Shown here in pieces: positions 43,057 through 55,412 of a stretch of DNA of 64,000 nucleotides (within the stretch, counting starts at the first letter, position 1; each line of letters starts with the position of its first letter). Origin of the DNA: Hydractinia symbiolongicarpus (Eukaryota > Cnidaria > Hydrozoa > Anthoathecata > Hydractiniidae); NCBI RefSeq assembly GCF_029227915.1, contig NC_079877.1, forward strand, positions 11,221,351 to 11,285,350. The letters run 5' to 3'. The notes beneath the pieces were generated by a model. It was not told the origin of the DNA. It saw only the letters and a list, made by a program, of their open reading frames with translations, and did no database searches. The position numbers were made by a program, and so were the translations under genes.

Positions 43057-44205
43057 AACAGTGCCCACAGTGAGAAATGATAGCAGAAAGTTTAGAATGT
43101 AAGCAAAATATTTGCTTTCAAGAAATATTTTTCTTCTGTACAATGTTAATTGTGATACAAAACAATTTTGTGGTACACGTTCTTCTTTAAGAAGTTCTTG
43201 AGATTTTTAATAATAAAATCTAAAGATATTGTAAGGACATTTTTATAAACCACACAAGCAAATGGTTGTGTGTTAAATGTTTCAGTTTTTACAACACCAA
43301 TGAGTCTCCGCCTACAATACGTGATAAAGTGGCCGTCAAAATGATACAATGAATAATTACTTTTAAAACACATGATAAATGTGAAGTAGTGGTCTAGATT
43401 GTTGTGGCTTATATATCAAAGACAGACAAGTTTTATTATAATTTTTTCCTGTATAAAAAGTACATGTAACCGCGAACGTTAGATTCCTCTGTCCACCAAA
43501 AACAAAGTAACAATAACACATGTAAAAAGCCAACATGAAGACTTTGTTTAGACGATGGTTTGTATTTTAAGATTTTTAAATTGTTAAGAAACTTATGCAG
43601 GAAGTACCCCATTGAAACATCAGTTATTGCTATCATACCGTTCTTCAATTTTACACGAGCCATATAGCTAGTCTTTAATATTAATGAGACACTTTCTAGT
43701 ACCGCCTTCGTGTCGATGACAGGCAGGCAAAATGGAAGTATGCTATTTTTCCTTAATAATGACTGAAAATATATCACACTTGCTAAAGAATTAGTTTTTA
43801 TTCTGTTTTGTATGTCTTTACAAATTATATAATATATTTTACAATATATATAGATAGATATATTGGCAGAAATGTTGCGTTTGGTTTAAGATCTCTTTAT
43901 CTCCAGAGAAAAATGAGCTCGCTGTTCAAACAACGTTTGCTGCGAAACCAGGTTCGAAATTATGCAAAAAATTGTGGAAGAAAGGTAGCTAACAAAATCA
44001 GCCTGAACTGTTTTTTAAGACGAGATGAGTTATTATGCATTTCCTTATACTGCAAAGCTGCAATCTATTTTTGACCGTTTGTTAAAGTTGGCCCAAACTA
44101 TCAACTTGCCATTACTGCGAAGCTGGGAGGCTGCAAAATTGCGACCTCTGTATATTGGTAGGCATGCTAATCAGTGATTAAAATGTGCTAGTGACACTTT
44201 TTAAC
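43057..44205. other. Gene-free or unassigned stretch
   Basis: A 113-codon minus frame at 43436-43777 is open but resembles nothing I know and lacks clear splice context. No gene is claimed. Confidence 0.4.
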
Positions 44206-45001
44206 ATGCCGAAGTCAGGTCCCACAAAGTGCCGGAATATAGGAAAGATGGTCATGCTGAGGTTAGCAAAAGTAAGTACAGTTTAAGAGTTTTGATTTAA
44301 CAAAATAGCCGGATAAAAGTCCTAAGTCCGCCGTAAACCTTGACAAGTGAAGTTTGATAAGTACACATTGCGTAAATCTAATATAGTAACCGCCGAACTT
44401 ATTACTTGTTGCTACGGACTTCAAAATTTGCAGTTATGTGCCAACATTTTTGTTACTGATTGTAGTGAGCAAGTAATTATATTGACATTAATCTTGTAAC
44501 AACTGCTGAACCACTAGCTAGCTAGTTAATAATGTTTGTGATGATTATTATCTTTTAGAGTTAACTATACTAAGCTTGCTATGTTAATGACTTTCTCATG
44601 TGGCTAGCCTCTAGCTAGCTGTGTAGCTATAATGTAAGTGCAAATCTGCAAACACAGGACATGCGCAGCCGTCGCCGGTTACCCTGTTGATATCAGTTGT
44701 TTCACCAAATTTATATGTCTTAAAAAATGGTTGTTTACTGATGTCACCTCTTGCATAATTTTGTAACTTTTCGCCCAATTAGCAATGTTCGTTCAGTTAA
44801 CAGGTCTCGCAAGAACATTTTATTTTGCTTTATAGCGTACCGTCAAGTTTGAATTCTTTATTGTTTTAGAGAAGGAAATCGTGATTTGTTAAATGCTTGG
44901 CTAGCTAGAAACTTTGTTTCCATAATATATCTAGTAAATGTTCACTTTTTCTAACTTTTCCTGTACAGAGAGTGGTTCCGGAACCTTTGTTTAATCAATA
45001 A
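44206..45001 (+). CDS. Possible small two-exon gene (32 residues)
   Basis: Exon 44206-44271 (MPKSGPTKC ... MLRLAK) ends at an AAA/GTAAGT donor. A CTGTACAG acceptor at 44968 opens RVVPEPLFNQ and a stop that overlaps AATAAA at 44997-45002. Phases agree (0). Either a small-protein gene or the end of a longer transcript whose upstream exons I cannot see. No family recognised. Confidence 0.25.
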
Positions 45002-45115
45002 AGCTGGCAAGGTGAAATCGATACGATGGACTTTATTGTTAAACTATTCCTGTGCAGTGTGCATTGTTTCATGAAGCAATTGAAAATACAATGTGAATTA
45101 TTAACGCCAAAGAAT

Positions 45116-45163
45116 CCTGCTGATTTATTACAGCTAGATTTATAGCTATAATAAGTCAGCAGG
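45116..45163. repeat. Imperfect inverted repeat
   Basis: CCTGCTGATTTATTA and TAATAAGTCAGCAGG form 15-base arms around an AGCTAGATTTATAGCT core, which can itself pair partly. Could be a small palindromic transposon relic. Confidence 0.6.
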
Positions 45164-46671
45164 ATAGCTAGATGTATAGCTGAAAAGTATTGGAACTAAA
45201 TATATATACTTAGTCACGTTTGTTATGTAAAACGTACATAATATTTAATGTCTTGAGAAATATTGTTGTTTTTGTAAACAATGTTCTGTCCTGGAGTATT
45301 TTATTTTTTATATACCACTTCAGACAGACTAGCGCCCAAAAGTTACTTTAAATTTAGTTTTTTAAAGGATTTGAGCCCTATGTTGATAAATAAACGCTTG
45401 CAAGGCCGATACGATGTCCTGAGGGCAATATTTAAGTTTATATTGTATTTATTACTGACAGCTATTTTGTTTTGGTTTGTAGAAACCAGGATCATTTTTT
45501 AAAGATTTACTTGTGACAAGATTGTAAAACCAGGTTTTGTTATAAAAAAAAAATTCGATTTGAATTTCATAGTTTCAATTTTTCAAAACAAACCATTCGA
45601 ATAACCATGCATGGAACTTTTATAAAAAAATTTTATACGAAATTGTAGTCTTTCACACAAATTCGTTTTGTTTTGTTTGTTGCTCATTGTGCTGATAATT
45701 ATATTAAAAACGCAGTTATTCATGTGTGCACCATTGAACATGGATTTAACATTATTAATATTTCTTGACGTTTTTCTAGCGGAGTGACTCGAGATTTTAG
45801 ATTAACTGCAACTCAATTTTGGTGGTCATTTTGGTTGTTATGAGATTTAAAGTTAATACTGTACACTAAAAAGTTTGTCGCTAAGGCTTTTTAGCCAATT
45901 AGCGTTGCGGATTTCCTGTATAAACCGGTTGAAAATAGCTATCAGATAATATATATAAAATATAAAATAAAGAAAACAGGGGCGTAGCCAGCGTCAGTCA
46001 GGCTCTGCGATCGACTGACCTACTTTTTTCATTTTAAAACGTCGTTTTTTCCACCGCCACCGCCAACACATGGATGGGCGCACCAATTGTGCATCCGGCA
46101 CAAATCTTTTCCCGGGCGGCGCACACAAGTTTCGCGCTTCGCACGTCGTTTTCACAGGATTTAACAGTATCCACTTTGTTTTGCATGCTGAGGTGTTGAA
46201 TCTCTACTTTGTTTCGCAGATGGTCTTTTTCACAGGATTACCTGCGAAAATTATGCCTATGTACGGTCTTGTGTCATCTATTTATGGTCATTTTGGACGC
46301 ATCCTATTGGCTAGTAAATTTCGCAGAGAGGTTAAGAATTCGCTCCATATATGGCTATAGAACATACCCAAAAAGTCAAAAAAAACACAAAAAAAACAAG
46401 GCTAGCAAAGTTGTGAAGGGAAAGAAAGCATGATGTTACTGTCAAACGTGGATCCGTATTTAGCTTTATAACTTGTATAGAGCTTCATGAAAATTCTCTA
46501 TACTCGAACCATCCAATTTTTGCATCTGTATGTAAATATTCAGATTTGTTTTCCTGTGTAGAAAGCACTTTCAAATTTTCAGTTAGCTAGCTATTCATCC
46601 TCTTCTGTAGACAGCAGATCTTGTAGATAGATAGATAGATGTGCATATTTTACATGGCTAGCCTCACAAAT
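45164..46671. other. Gene-free stretch with repeat remnants
   Basis: The string CAGGGGCGTAGCCAGC near 45978 looks like a hAT-type transposon end, but no partner end was found. The frame at 46209-46433 ends in a Lys-rich run and is not recognisable. No gene claimed. Confidence 0.35.
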
Positions 46672-46980
46672 ATTGAGGGATATACCCTGTCTATTATTTC
46701 CAGGAGGGGCCATGGCGTAGATGGAGAGTCCTAGAGTATTTAATGCTCATTTTGAGCTACGCACACCCAATTAGAGACCGCGCTCTACTAGACAACTCCC
46801 GGCAACATCCAACGGCCCACACAGTGTGCCATCTTCCCAATTTCCCTCACATGGCTTGGGTTAACCTGGGGCTATGGTAACATTCACTCGGCCATGTTGA
46901 ATCGCCGTCAAGAGGAATCGAACCCCGGTCTCCCACACAGAGTACGAGAGCTATAACCACTAATCTACGGCGCCACTCCA
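46672..46980 (-). mobile_element. tRNA-derived SINE, best copy
   Basis: On the minus strand the head reads GCCGTAGATTAGTGGTTATA with A box at 46967-46950 and a perfect B box GGTTCGATTCC at 46924-46914. The body (about 240 bases) ends AATAATAGACAGGGTATA. The same body occurs at 28200-28372 and, more diverged, at 31590-31738. Confidence 0.8.
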
Positions 46981-48360
46981 TACACATACACTATACAGAA
47001 TAAAGCTATTCTTATAAGCCTTTATATCAGTTGAAGAGAAATATTCAACCTTTTATCCTGATTGTGGTCAGCTATGATTCAAGACGGTTTTAAATTAGAA
47101 GATTTTTCCTCATCTGCCTTGCGATAATGACAAACATTCTGGGCAATTTAAACCTAATCCCTTCAGTTTCTTTAAGTTTGAATAAAGGTACGTTAAAGGG
47201 TTCTGCTCAATATTTTAAGCTAGGAAAGAAAAGTAAACGTGTGTATCATCTTGAAGTTGTTCCTTTTGCATTAACCCAAACGTTAGTTAATCAATGTGGT
47301 ACTTCTAGCACTAATGACGAGACATCTTATATTTGTAAAAAGCAAACCTTTAACTTTTAATCTTTCTCGTCAAATGGATTTCTAAATCGAAACCTATTAA
47401 ACCTAAACAAGTTTTATCTGCAGAGCATTGGTAAATTCATTCCCTTCATGTTTTTTAACGGTATTGGGAAATATAATGTAGGCACTCACTACGACAAGCT
47501 CTACACTTCTGATTACAATTATTCTTCCCATTGTAACTTCCGAGAGGACGTCTAAAGGTTTATTCATTGTAGTGAAGGCTCTCAGGTTTGTTTTTTTCAA
47601 AGGTCATTTTAAAAACCTTTTAAACTTTCTCTTGATATATATACAGAATTGATAAGGTCATTGTTATGGCGATGCTGGCAATGTATCTGTTAAAATTAAT
47701 AGTTGTCTTGCTAACATTTTAAAGTAAAACAGATTAGCTTTATACATATCCTTGTTCTTCTCATTGCTTAAATTTAATTGTCTGTAATTCATGCTTTGTA
47801 CATTATTTCTGAAACATGATGAATCGAATCAAACGTAACATATTTTTACAAATTTTCCAAAAGTAGGTTAAAATTTTTATGCAAGAATGTTCCTTACTTA
47901 ACTAATAATCCCAACTGTGCCCATAATTTTAATGTTTGTAACACGATGTGTGGAATGTATTATTAACACGAGGTTTTTCAATGATTTGTATGAAGGCATT
48001 TTATCCATGGTTCCATTTCATTATATCTTTGAATTTTTTATTATATTTATGAAGAAAGAAGATTTTGATTTGGTTATTTTTTAATGGCAGAAAACTTTAT
48101 AACTGCAGAAAACTTTATTTTGGTGCTAAATATGAAGAAAGAAGAATGAACATTTTAATTATTGCTTTAATAACTTTCAATCTATAAAAAAACATTATGA
48201 TGGTGTTGTGTTGCCTTATTGCTGGTTTGATTACAACCTTATTTTATGTTGTCATTTATTCCCCTTTTTCGATCAATACTATTGGATCGGCTCTATTTTA
48301 CATTTTCAGTCTCTCAATAAAATTCGTTAAATTTCCAGGCAAATTAAAAACAGTGCTAGT
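46981..48360. other. Gene-free stretch
   Basis: Only short frames (for example 47127-47360 plus), none recognisable. Part may be the 5' portion of the broken retrotransposon that becomes recognisable at 48361. Confidence 0.35.
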
Positions 48361-49560
48361 AATCTTTCTCTTCAAAATAGGAGAGAAAACAATTAAGTCC
48401 AATTATAGACCAATCTCCATTTTACCGTGTTTCTCTGAACTTTTGAAGACTTTATGGATACGTTTTTTCCAACAAAATTCTGTTTATTAAAAATTTAGTT
48501 TTAAAATGATACAATACTACAACTTCTAATGAAAATTTCCACCACACTCGATAGGTATCTTCTTACGCATGGAGAATTTGTGGATCTATCTAAAGCTTTT
48601 GATACAGTTAATCTCGAAATACTTATTTCAAAATTACAACATTACGGTCTCGACAGAATAACACTGAAATGGTGATTACTTATCAAAACGAAAACAATGT
48701 ATTCCTCTTAAACAACCTTTTTCAAAAACTAATTAGTTGTGGAATGCCACAGGGACCAATTTTAACGCCGTTACTCTCTTTGATCTACGTGACGACATTT
48801 TTAACACCACAATCGTTTTAAATTTTAATACAAGCTCGTGAGCTTGTATTAAAACGCAAATGTGTCCCACAAGAATGGAAATTTTTGCCTCTCTGAGCAC
48901 CGAAATGGGAGTAGTCGTGTGCTCGAATCTCATCTTGGTAACTATTTTTACTTTTTTTTTTTGCTGTTATATAAGATAAGTGTTCAAAATCATTTTTTAA
49001 CTAACTGGTAAAGTAAAAGTGTCTCCATCAAAGTTTACAAAAGTGAATGTAGGCAGACTTAAGGTCTCCCAAATGCCTGGAAAGTAGTCTGCAAAATTTC
49101 CACAACATTACGTAAGAGAGAAACGAAGACTTATCAACCATCAACTTTCTGCATTCCTCTTCTGGACTTCACATTCGAGGAGTTTTCCGTTCAAAAAGAT
49201 ATCACAAATCAATTTTGAAAAAATAGCTGTATAGTGCGTAACAAATATTATAGCCTATCTGAATAGCATAATATGTCGTGTCTAACTTCGTAACAGAAAT
49301 CACAATCTGATTGACAGCTTTTTGTAAACTTTATTCGCGAGGTTGTTTACGTATAACATACGTCTTGTTGTGTTTGCAGACGATACGATTCTTTTTTTCT
49401 CACACAAAGACGTAAAAACTCTTTATGAAACAGTAAACTATGAACTAAAACATGTAAGTGACTGGTTTAAGGCAAATAAACTTTCATTAAACCCAAGTAA
49501 GACAAAACACACGCATTTCCATAAACCATGTATGACAGTAACTTTTCTTTAATAATAGTC
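48361..49560 (+). pseudogene. Broken non-LTR reverse transcriptase
   Basis: Reverse-transcriptase motifs appear in order but in different frames: KSNYRPISILPCFSELLKT (about 48390), VDLSKAFDTVNLEILISKL (about 48570), CGMPQGPILTPL (about 48738), then VVFADDTILFFSH with the catalytic FADD (about 49365) and NKLSLNPSKTKH. Frameshifts, stops and a roughly 500-base insertion between 48825 and 49330 disrupt it. No endonuclease was recognised. Confidence 0.8.
48823..48854. repeat. Perfect 15-base palindrome
   Basis: TTTTAATACAAGCTC, GT, GAGCTTGTATTAAAA. It sits at the left boundary of the insertion that splits the reverse transcriptase, followed at about 48925 by a B-box-like TGCTCGAATCTCA. Confidence 0.85.
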
Positions 49561-52430
49561 AAATTAACCATTAAAGCTCTGTGAAACTCCCTGGTATATT
49601 ACTTGACAAAAATTGTTTCGAATAAAGTTTAGCATAAAGTATTTAAAAATAGCGTATTATTGTATAAAGCTAAACCGTACTTAAATGTTTAATGTCTAAA
49701 ATCATTGTATTTCTCTTTCATACATAATCACACCACATATTGAAATATAGCATGTACATCGACAAGTAGAAATAAACATAAACAAATATATTTTAAACAG
49801 AAACACGCTGTAAGAATAATTTTCAATGCCGATAGGTGGTTGAATTAAAATGTGGAACATGTATGAGCTCAGTTAAATTTTTTTCTAAATCAAGACATTA
49901 AATACCTCTGCTAATTCAAAATTGCTTTATCTTTCTTTTTACACCTTTCGTTAATAAAGTAAATTTTTGCTCGCTTTAAGGGGCTTTGATGATAAGACAA
50001 AATATGTCTTCTGTTTGCCCTTGCCATATTTTTTAACACTTTATGACTATTTTTTGTATATACTGTTGTCGGATATATACTCGGTATTTTTTATTGATGC
50101 ATCTTTCTAATTGTTTTTGTTTTAAGTAAATATTTTAAAATTATGTAAAGCTATGACAGTTAAAATCCTTTTTTTCCTTGTTTAATCGATTTTTGTTATA
50201 AAATTCCCTTTTGTGAATTCAATAGACTTCGAATCGAACAGGAATAGTACGCAATTTTGATAAACATAAATAATAAGGGTCTTTATGTCCATTTTGCTCC
50301 GCTTTGTCAAGACCTTTCCTCACATTAATGCCGCCCTTAAACGTGCATAAGCGCCTTTCTCTTTCAGGGTCCTTTTTAAAGGAAAGTGTTACGATTCTTA
50401 TCAGGGTGGATGTTTTTTCAAAAAAGTAGTTTCTTTTATAACTGTGTAGCAAGGAGATCCAGCATAATTTTCCTACCACCAGAAAATCGAAAGCGCTATA
50501 AGGCGGGAAAGATTACGCTAGGTGTCAAACAATTTTTCTGCGGTCATAATACCGACCGCGCATTTTGATTGGTTAATATTATTGTTCTTTGCTCATGTGG
50601 TCAATATCGGTAAATCCTTTGTTTAAAGTGCGAATGGCCTTACTCCACTGCACAAATATAGTCAATTCCTAAATCATTTAAGAGGGTAAGGCGTGACCAC
50701 GCCAACTTTGTGCCGATTGTTTAATATCCTCGAGGAAAGCTTAGTTACCTAGGCTAATAACTGTAAAGAATTTTTAAAATAGAAGTTATTCTCGAATAAA
50801 CAGCCTTTTACTTGTTTCAAACAATTATTAACGCCCTGGGCGTTTAATTTGAATATTTTTACGTGTTTTATATTTTAGATTTTATAGCCATGCTTCCTTA
50901 CACGACGAGGAACTTTTGGTACTGTCATTAAAAGACGAAAGATGTATACATCCTCATTGCTCTCTTTGTTCTATTATTATTTCTATTTGATGATTGTTTG
51001 TGCATAAAGAAAAATATAATTTGTCTAGATTTAATCATCATTTTTTGTGTTAGCATAATTAAAAGCTGGGCACGTTCGGAACTATAATATTTGTTATGAA
51101 AATACTTTTTAATAATATGGAATTAAATGACGCTGTGTTGTCTAATATGTTAATGCCACAACAATATAATTTTGCTGATTTTTTCCCTTTGATATTTGGC
51201 GACTTAAAGTTAGACAAAAGTGACAGGTTTATGTTAATTACTATCGACTGAAATTGATAATTCATGTCGCCAGTGGTACACCATATTTACTCGAAATGAC
51301 AGACAATATTTTTTTTTTGTATATATTCATTTTTTTATTTTTTATTTCGCTAACATGCATACGGAAGGGACGTTAAAACGGCTTTATGTTTTTAAATGAC
51401 TTATTTGCTGCATTCCTAATTATCACTTCAGCTTTTCGGAAAAACGGGGTTGGTCCGTTTCGTCGCTTATCTAATATACTACATTCGGCGTAAAAAATTA
51501 TACCCACCCATGACAATAGCATTTCTAATTCTGACGAATTCAATAGAGTAACATTTTCTGAGCAGGTTTCTAAAACAAGCACTTCTCTCAAATAAAAATT
51601 GTAGAACAATTTGGGTGAGGGGCCACGGTCCCTGGAGATAATTCTTCTTCGCCGGTTCGGCAATTGGCGTATACATGCCTTTCGTGCAAACTTGAATAAA
51701 TGTGTCATCTGTTTTTAAATTGAATTATTCTCTATTACATATTTCATGATCCAGAACCATATGTTCATATTCTCTAGGAAATATAAGAAACGACATATTC
51801 TTTAACTATAATAACGCCACTACATATGGCTGTGTTTTACCATATTTACTTTTTCTATTGCACGAAACAGATTTCTTCTAAATTTGTTTGTGTTTTATGC
51901 TTTTTATGCATCATAATTTTTTGCCTTTTTTTTCAAACCTCGATAAAGCTTTTTTGTTTCATAAAACAACCTCTATTTTGAAGGTTTTCCTTAAAAAAAA
52001 CTTGTTTTTTTTGTTTCAATTTGAATTTTGCTTCAATTTCCATGCTTTGAAAAACTAATTCCACGCTTCTAATATCCCCGCCTCCCTAGTAATCCGGTCT
52101 TTAGTTCTAAAGTTGAAACGCTAATTCAACAGCAGAAAAGTAGAGTAAATACGGTATAAGATAAAAGAAGAGGTAGAAAAATGTGGATGATGGTATGTCC
52201 TTGGTCAATTGACAAAGCCTCATGAGATGAAACATTAGTTAAAAGGGATTCATTCTTTAAAATTTTGGAAAAAACAAGAACAGTGCAAAAATCGTGTTCT
52301 TTGTTACAAAAATAATTTCAAATATAAAATGCACAAAATTCAAATTTAAACACGACAAAAATTTGTCTGTTTTTCTCCTATATAAAATATATACAAATGC
52401 CGATAGTGGAACTTTAAATAATAAAAAATA
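49561..52430. other. Gene-free or unassigned stretch
   Basis: A 111-codon minus frame at 51373-51708 and smaller ones are present but unrecognised and unsupported by splice context. AT-rich. Confidence 0.4.
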
Positions 52431-52544
52431 TCTATATTATAATACCCGTATACGTCTGTCTGTCCGTCCGTCTGTCTGTCACGCAAAATGGTAGCTTAGC
52501 TGCGACGGGCGAACCCGTGGATTTTTCCACGGGCTAACGACTAG
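52431..52544 (+). mobile_element. Mini-Helitron, 114 bp, intact ends
   Basis: TCTATATTATAATACCCG after A, ending CTAACGACTAG before T, with the perfect hairpin CCCGTGGATTTTTCCACGGG. Nearly identical to 10771-10868, except for extra GTCTGTCC units in the 5' part. It lies about 130 bases downstream of the bHLH stop codon (opposite strand). Confidence 0.88.
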
Positions 52545-52676
52545 TTATATAAAATATTATAAATATTAATAAACAAATACGCTAAGCCTCAGTGCTAAGG
52601 ATTTCTGAACAGTCTTCTATGATTTTACCATTCTAGTGCTTTAGATATTGTTTATGAGGGCGTAGTAAATCTAAAC

Positions 52677-53288
52677 TTATTCTTCAAGACAACTCGATAG
52701 TTGATTGATGTATGCAATTGCTCTTTTTAATATACCCAACTTGGAATGCGGTCTGACTATATATTCATCGTCCACTGCGATCGGCAGTATATCATTCAAC
52801 ACATTATACGTAGTGTTCAGTCTTTCAACTCTTTTCTTCTGGCGTTCATTTAAACGTAGACGATGACTTTCAAGATATGAGTCATTGTATTTACTGCCTA
52901 CCTTCCGCGACTTCATCTTTTTTTTGTAATTCTTAAGATTGTAGAACTTCCAGTCTACCGTTTCAGAATGTTTCACTTCAAAATTTTGACAACACGACTT
53001 GTTGGTAGACTGTTGAATGGAGTTGCTTTTTGATTTATTATATTCCCCAGTATCATGTTCACTACAAGAATCTATACCCTCGGGTAAGTCAATTTTTGTC
53101 CATGTTAAATCTGTCGAAATGCATTCCGTGTGATTAAAAAGTTCATTTCCATGTTCAAATAAATCTGTGATGACGTCACTATAATGATCACTATTCATAC
53201 TCTCTTTTATAGAGGGAAATAAATCGGACAGGGAGTGGTCATAGTTGTCAATAATCATAATTGTTTCTAAAAATAGACAAGAAATCAT
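52677..53288 (-). CDS. Divergent bHLH transcription factor
   Basis: 203 codons from ATG 53288, or from ATG 53258 if the upstream CTATTTTTAG (ending 53268) is an acceptor, which I think likely. The C-terminal 60 residues form basic-helix-loop-helix: RLRLNERQKKRVERLN (basic and helix 1), TTYNVLNDILP, a long loop with DDEYIVRPH, then SKLGILKRAIAYINQLSSCL (helix 2), ending two residues later (EE). The preceding 140 residues are acidic and Ser/Thr-rich with no domain, perhaps an activation region. The closest look is to class A tissue-specific bHLHs (ASC, Mesp, PTF1-like), but no orthologue can be named. The E-box-contacting Glu is Gln. Confidence 0.82.
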   Translation of the reverse strand: MISCLFLETIMIIDNYDHSLSDLFPSIKESMNSDHYSDVITDLFEHGNELFNHTECISTDLTWTKIDLPEGIDSCSEHDTGEYNKSKSNSIQQSTNKSCCQNFEVKHSETVDWKFYNLKNYKKKMKSRKVGSKYNDSYLESHRLRLNERQKKRVERLNTTYNVLNDILPIAVDDEYIVRPHSKLGILKRAIAYINQLSSCLEE

Positions 53289-53991
53289 AAAAATATAACG
53301 TTTTTGTTGGTATACACAAACAAACTCTTTAGCAGTTGTTTCACAAAAGTCGTATCTGGTTCAGTTATGTCTAAGCTTAACTTTAACTCGTGCTTATACA
53401 TGGCTGGCTTCTGCAGACGAAATTGCATGAACATCATGGCAAAATAACAGAAAAGAATGACGTCATTTTTTAAAAATAGAAAATCAAATTTTATCTAGTA
53501 CATGTACACACTAAACAAAATTCAAAACCAACTTCAATTAAAATCATTTTTTTATGTTTACTTTTTTGGCACTTTAGCTAGTTCTTTTTCAGTACCTTTT
53601 GCTAGAGAATTATTAGAGAATTTGTTAGAGAATTGCCTTTTTTACACGTGTAAATTCGTCTTTGCCTTGCTTTGTTTAGCGATACTATTTCATCTTTTTA
53701 CTACTCTCTTTTTTTTCGTTCACTCTGATGTTTTGAATGAACAATCATGTGGATTCGTGCAGTTTAGTATGATACATTGAATCTCAAAAATATGCTAAAA
53801 ACGTAAATATGTATACCATAGAAGAGATAATGATATTGAAACACTTTATTGCAGTAAAAAAGAGAAACGAACTTTTGTGTTTAGAAGAAAAAAAAACTTT
53901 TTTTTTAATTCATTTCCAAATAAATTATTCTTGTACCTAGCTGCGAAAATAATTCCTTTACTTGAGTATTTAGGTCTGTGTCCTGTGAAAT
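53289..53991. other. Upstream region of the bHLH gene
   Basis: Likely promoter and leader of the bHLH gene. No other feature; the plus frame at 53502-53780 is unrecognised. Confidence 0.4.
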
Positions 53992-54718
53992 TTAACCCTA
54001 TTCGGTCCGAGGGTTTTCGAACATACTGTAACCGGGGGGGGGGAAGACGGGGGCGGAATCCGCCCCCCCCCCCCCCCCCCTCAATAACTTTTCATAGGGT
54101 TGTTCAAAAGAAATCAAATGTGCCACACTTATAGTACGTCATAAAAGGAACAAAATGGCAGCAATAAATTTTTGCTTGCGTCAACTCAATTTCTGTGACG
54201 TCATCAGAAGCGTAAAATTTTTTTAAAAATGCCACTATCTGCTTAAAATTTAATTACTTTTGTTCTAGATCGAATTTTTACATTCTGTTTGAAGTTTCTG
54301 AAAGCTAAATGAAAGTTATTTAACATATCCTCCGGTTTTTACATGGATCGCATAAAAAATTGACAAAAATTGCCTGAAAATCCGGTTTTTTGCGATTTTC
54401 GGGTAAAACCCAATAAAATCGGGAAATTGGATTAGTCGCGTTTTCGAATTATGCATATTGATTCTTCTTGATGAAACAAAGTTGTGTTGTAAGTTTCAAG
54501 TTCCAAGGATAATCTTAACAAGAGTTATTATATTTTCCCAATTATAAGGATTTCATAGAGATTTTTAGGGGTGGTTTCGAGTAATGGCCAATATCAAAGC
54601 CTCTGACAGGTATGGAATCTAAAAAATTAGCATGCAGGTGTTTAATAGATAATTATTAAAACTCAGTAAGTACCCCAACCGCCCCCCACCCTTCCCCCCC
54701 CGAACCGAATAGGGTTAA
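53992..54718. mobile_element. TTAA-flanked MITE with G/C tracts, copy 2 (reverse)
   Basis: TTAA at 53992-53995 and 54715-54718. Ends CCCTATTCGGTCCGAGGG and CCGAACCGAATAGGG. The interior is the reverse complement of copy 1 at 42297-43056, for example GTTTCGAGTAATGGCCAATA versus TATTGGCCATTACTCGAAAC. G and C runs are of different length from copy 1. Confidence 0.85.
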
Positions 54719-55412
54719 AAGGGATAATGTTTTTATTCATATGGTAGACTTGTTCTAGGAGACAGCTCTCACAGGTAATTGAAATAAGGGGGAAAAAAGA
54801 GTTAACTTAAAGTAAAAGGCGATAACAAGCCTTAGTGATTCACAGGATACGATATCTGGCATTAAATATAAAAACCTCCTTTTAGATTAAGATTTTTGAA
54901 AATGAAATAAGGAAATCCAGCTCAAAAATACATTTATATAATATTAACCTAATCTATGTAAGAATCTGCTTTTAACAGTGAGAAATTGGCAATTGGTGCA
55001 GGTAACGAAATTTTAGGCTTGGTTCCTTCCAACAACCTGGTTTATCAAATTTTATATTTTGGACATTGGTAGTGGAATGAATACAAAGGATGCTTATTGT
55101 AAAAATTAGTTTTTACATCAGGCGTGCACATAGAATATTTTCCCAACATATTCTAAAACCTTGATATTTGCAATAAAAGCTCTCATTCTCTTCTTTCTTT
55201 AGAAATAGCTACAGACGACGAACTAGAGGGATCAAAGAGTTCACTTTCTATGTTATAAGGATAAATGTTTTTTGTCGTATTGTAAGATTTTTCCAGTATA
55301 GCTTGAGTAATTTAGGAAAGGGATTAAAAAATCTATCTACTTTACTTTACTCTTTAATGTTCTTTGTTTTTTAATTTCAGATCCCAAGTAAAAAGTTGGA
55401 CAACGAATCTAA
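54719..55412. other. Gene-free stretch
   Basis: Nothing recognised on either strand. Confidence 0.4.

Noticed and set aside
42862-43143. Poly-Gly frame
   Set aside because: Lies within the TTAA-flanked MITE; the Gly run is its C tract read in reverse.
46914-46980. A true tRNA gene
   Set aside because: A and B boxes are good, but the acceptor stem does not pair and the sequence continues into a repeated body; it is a SINE head.
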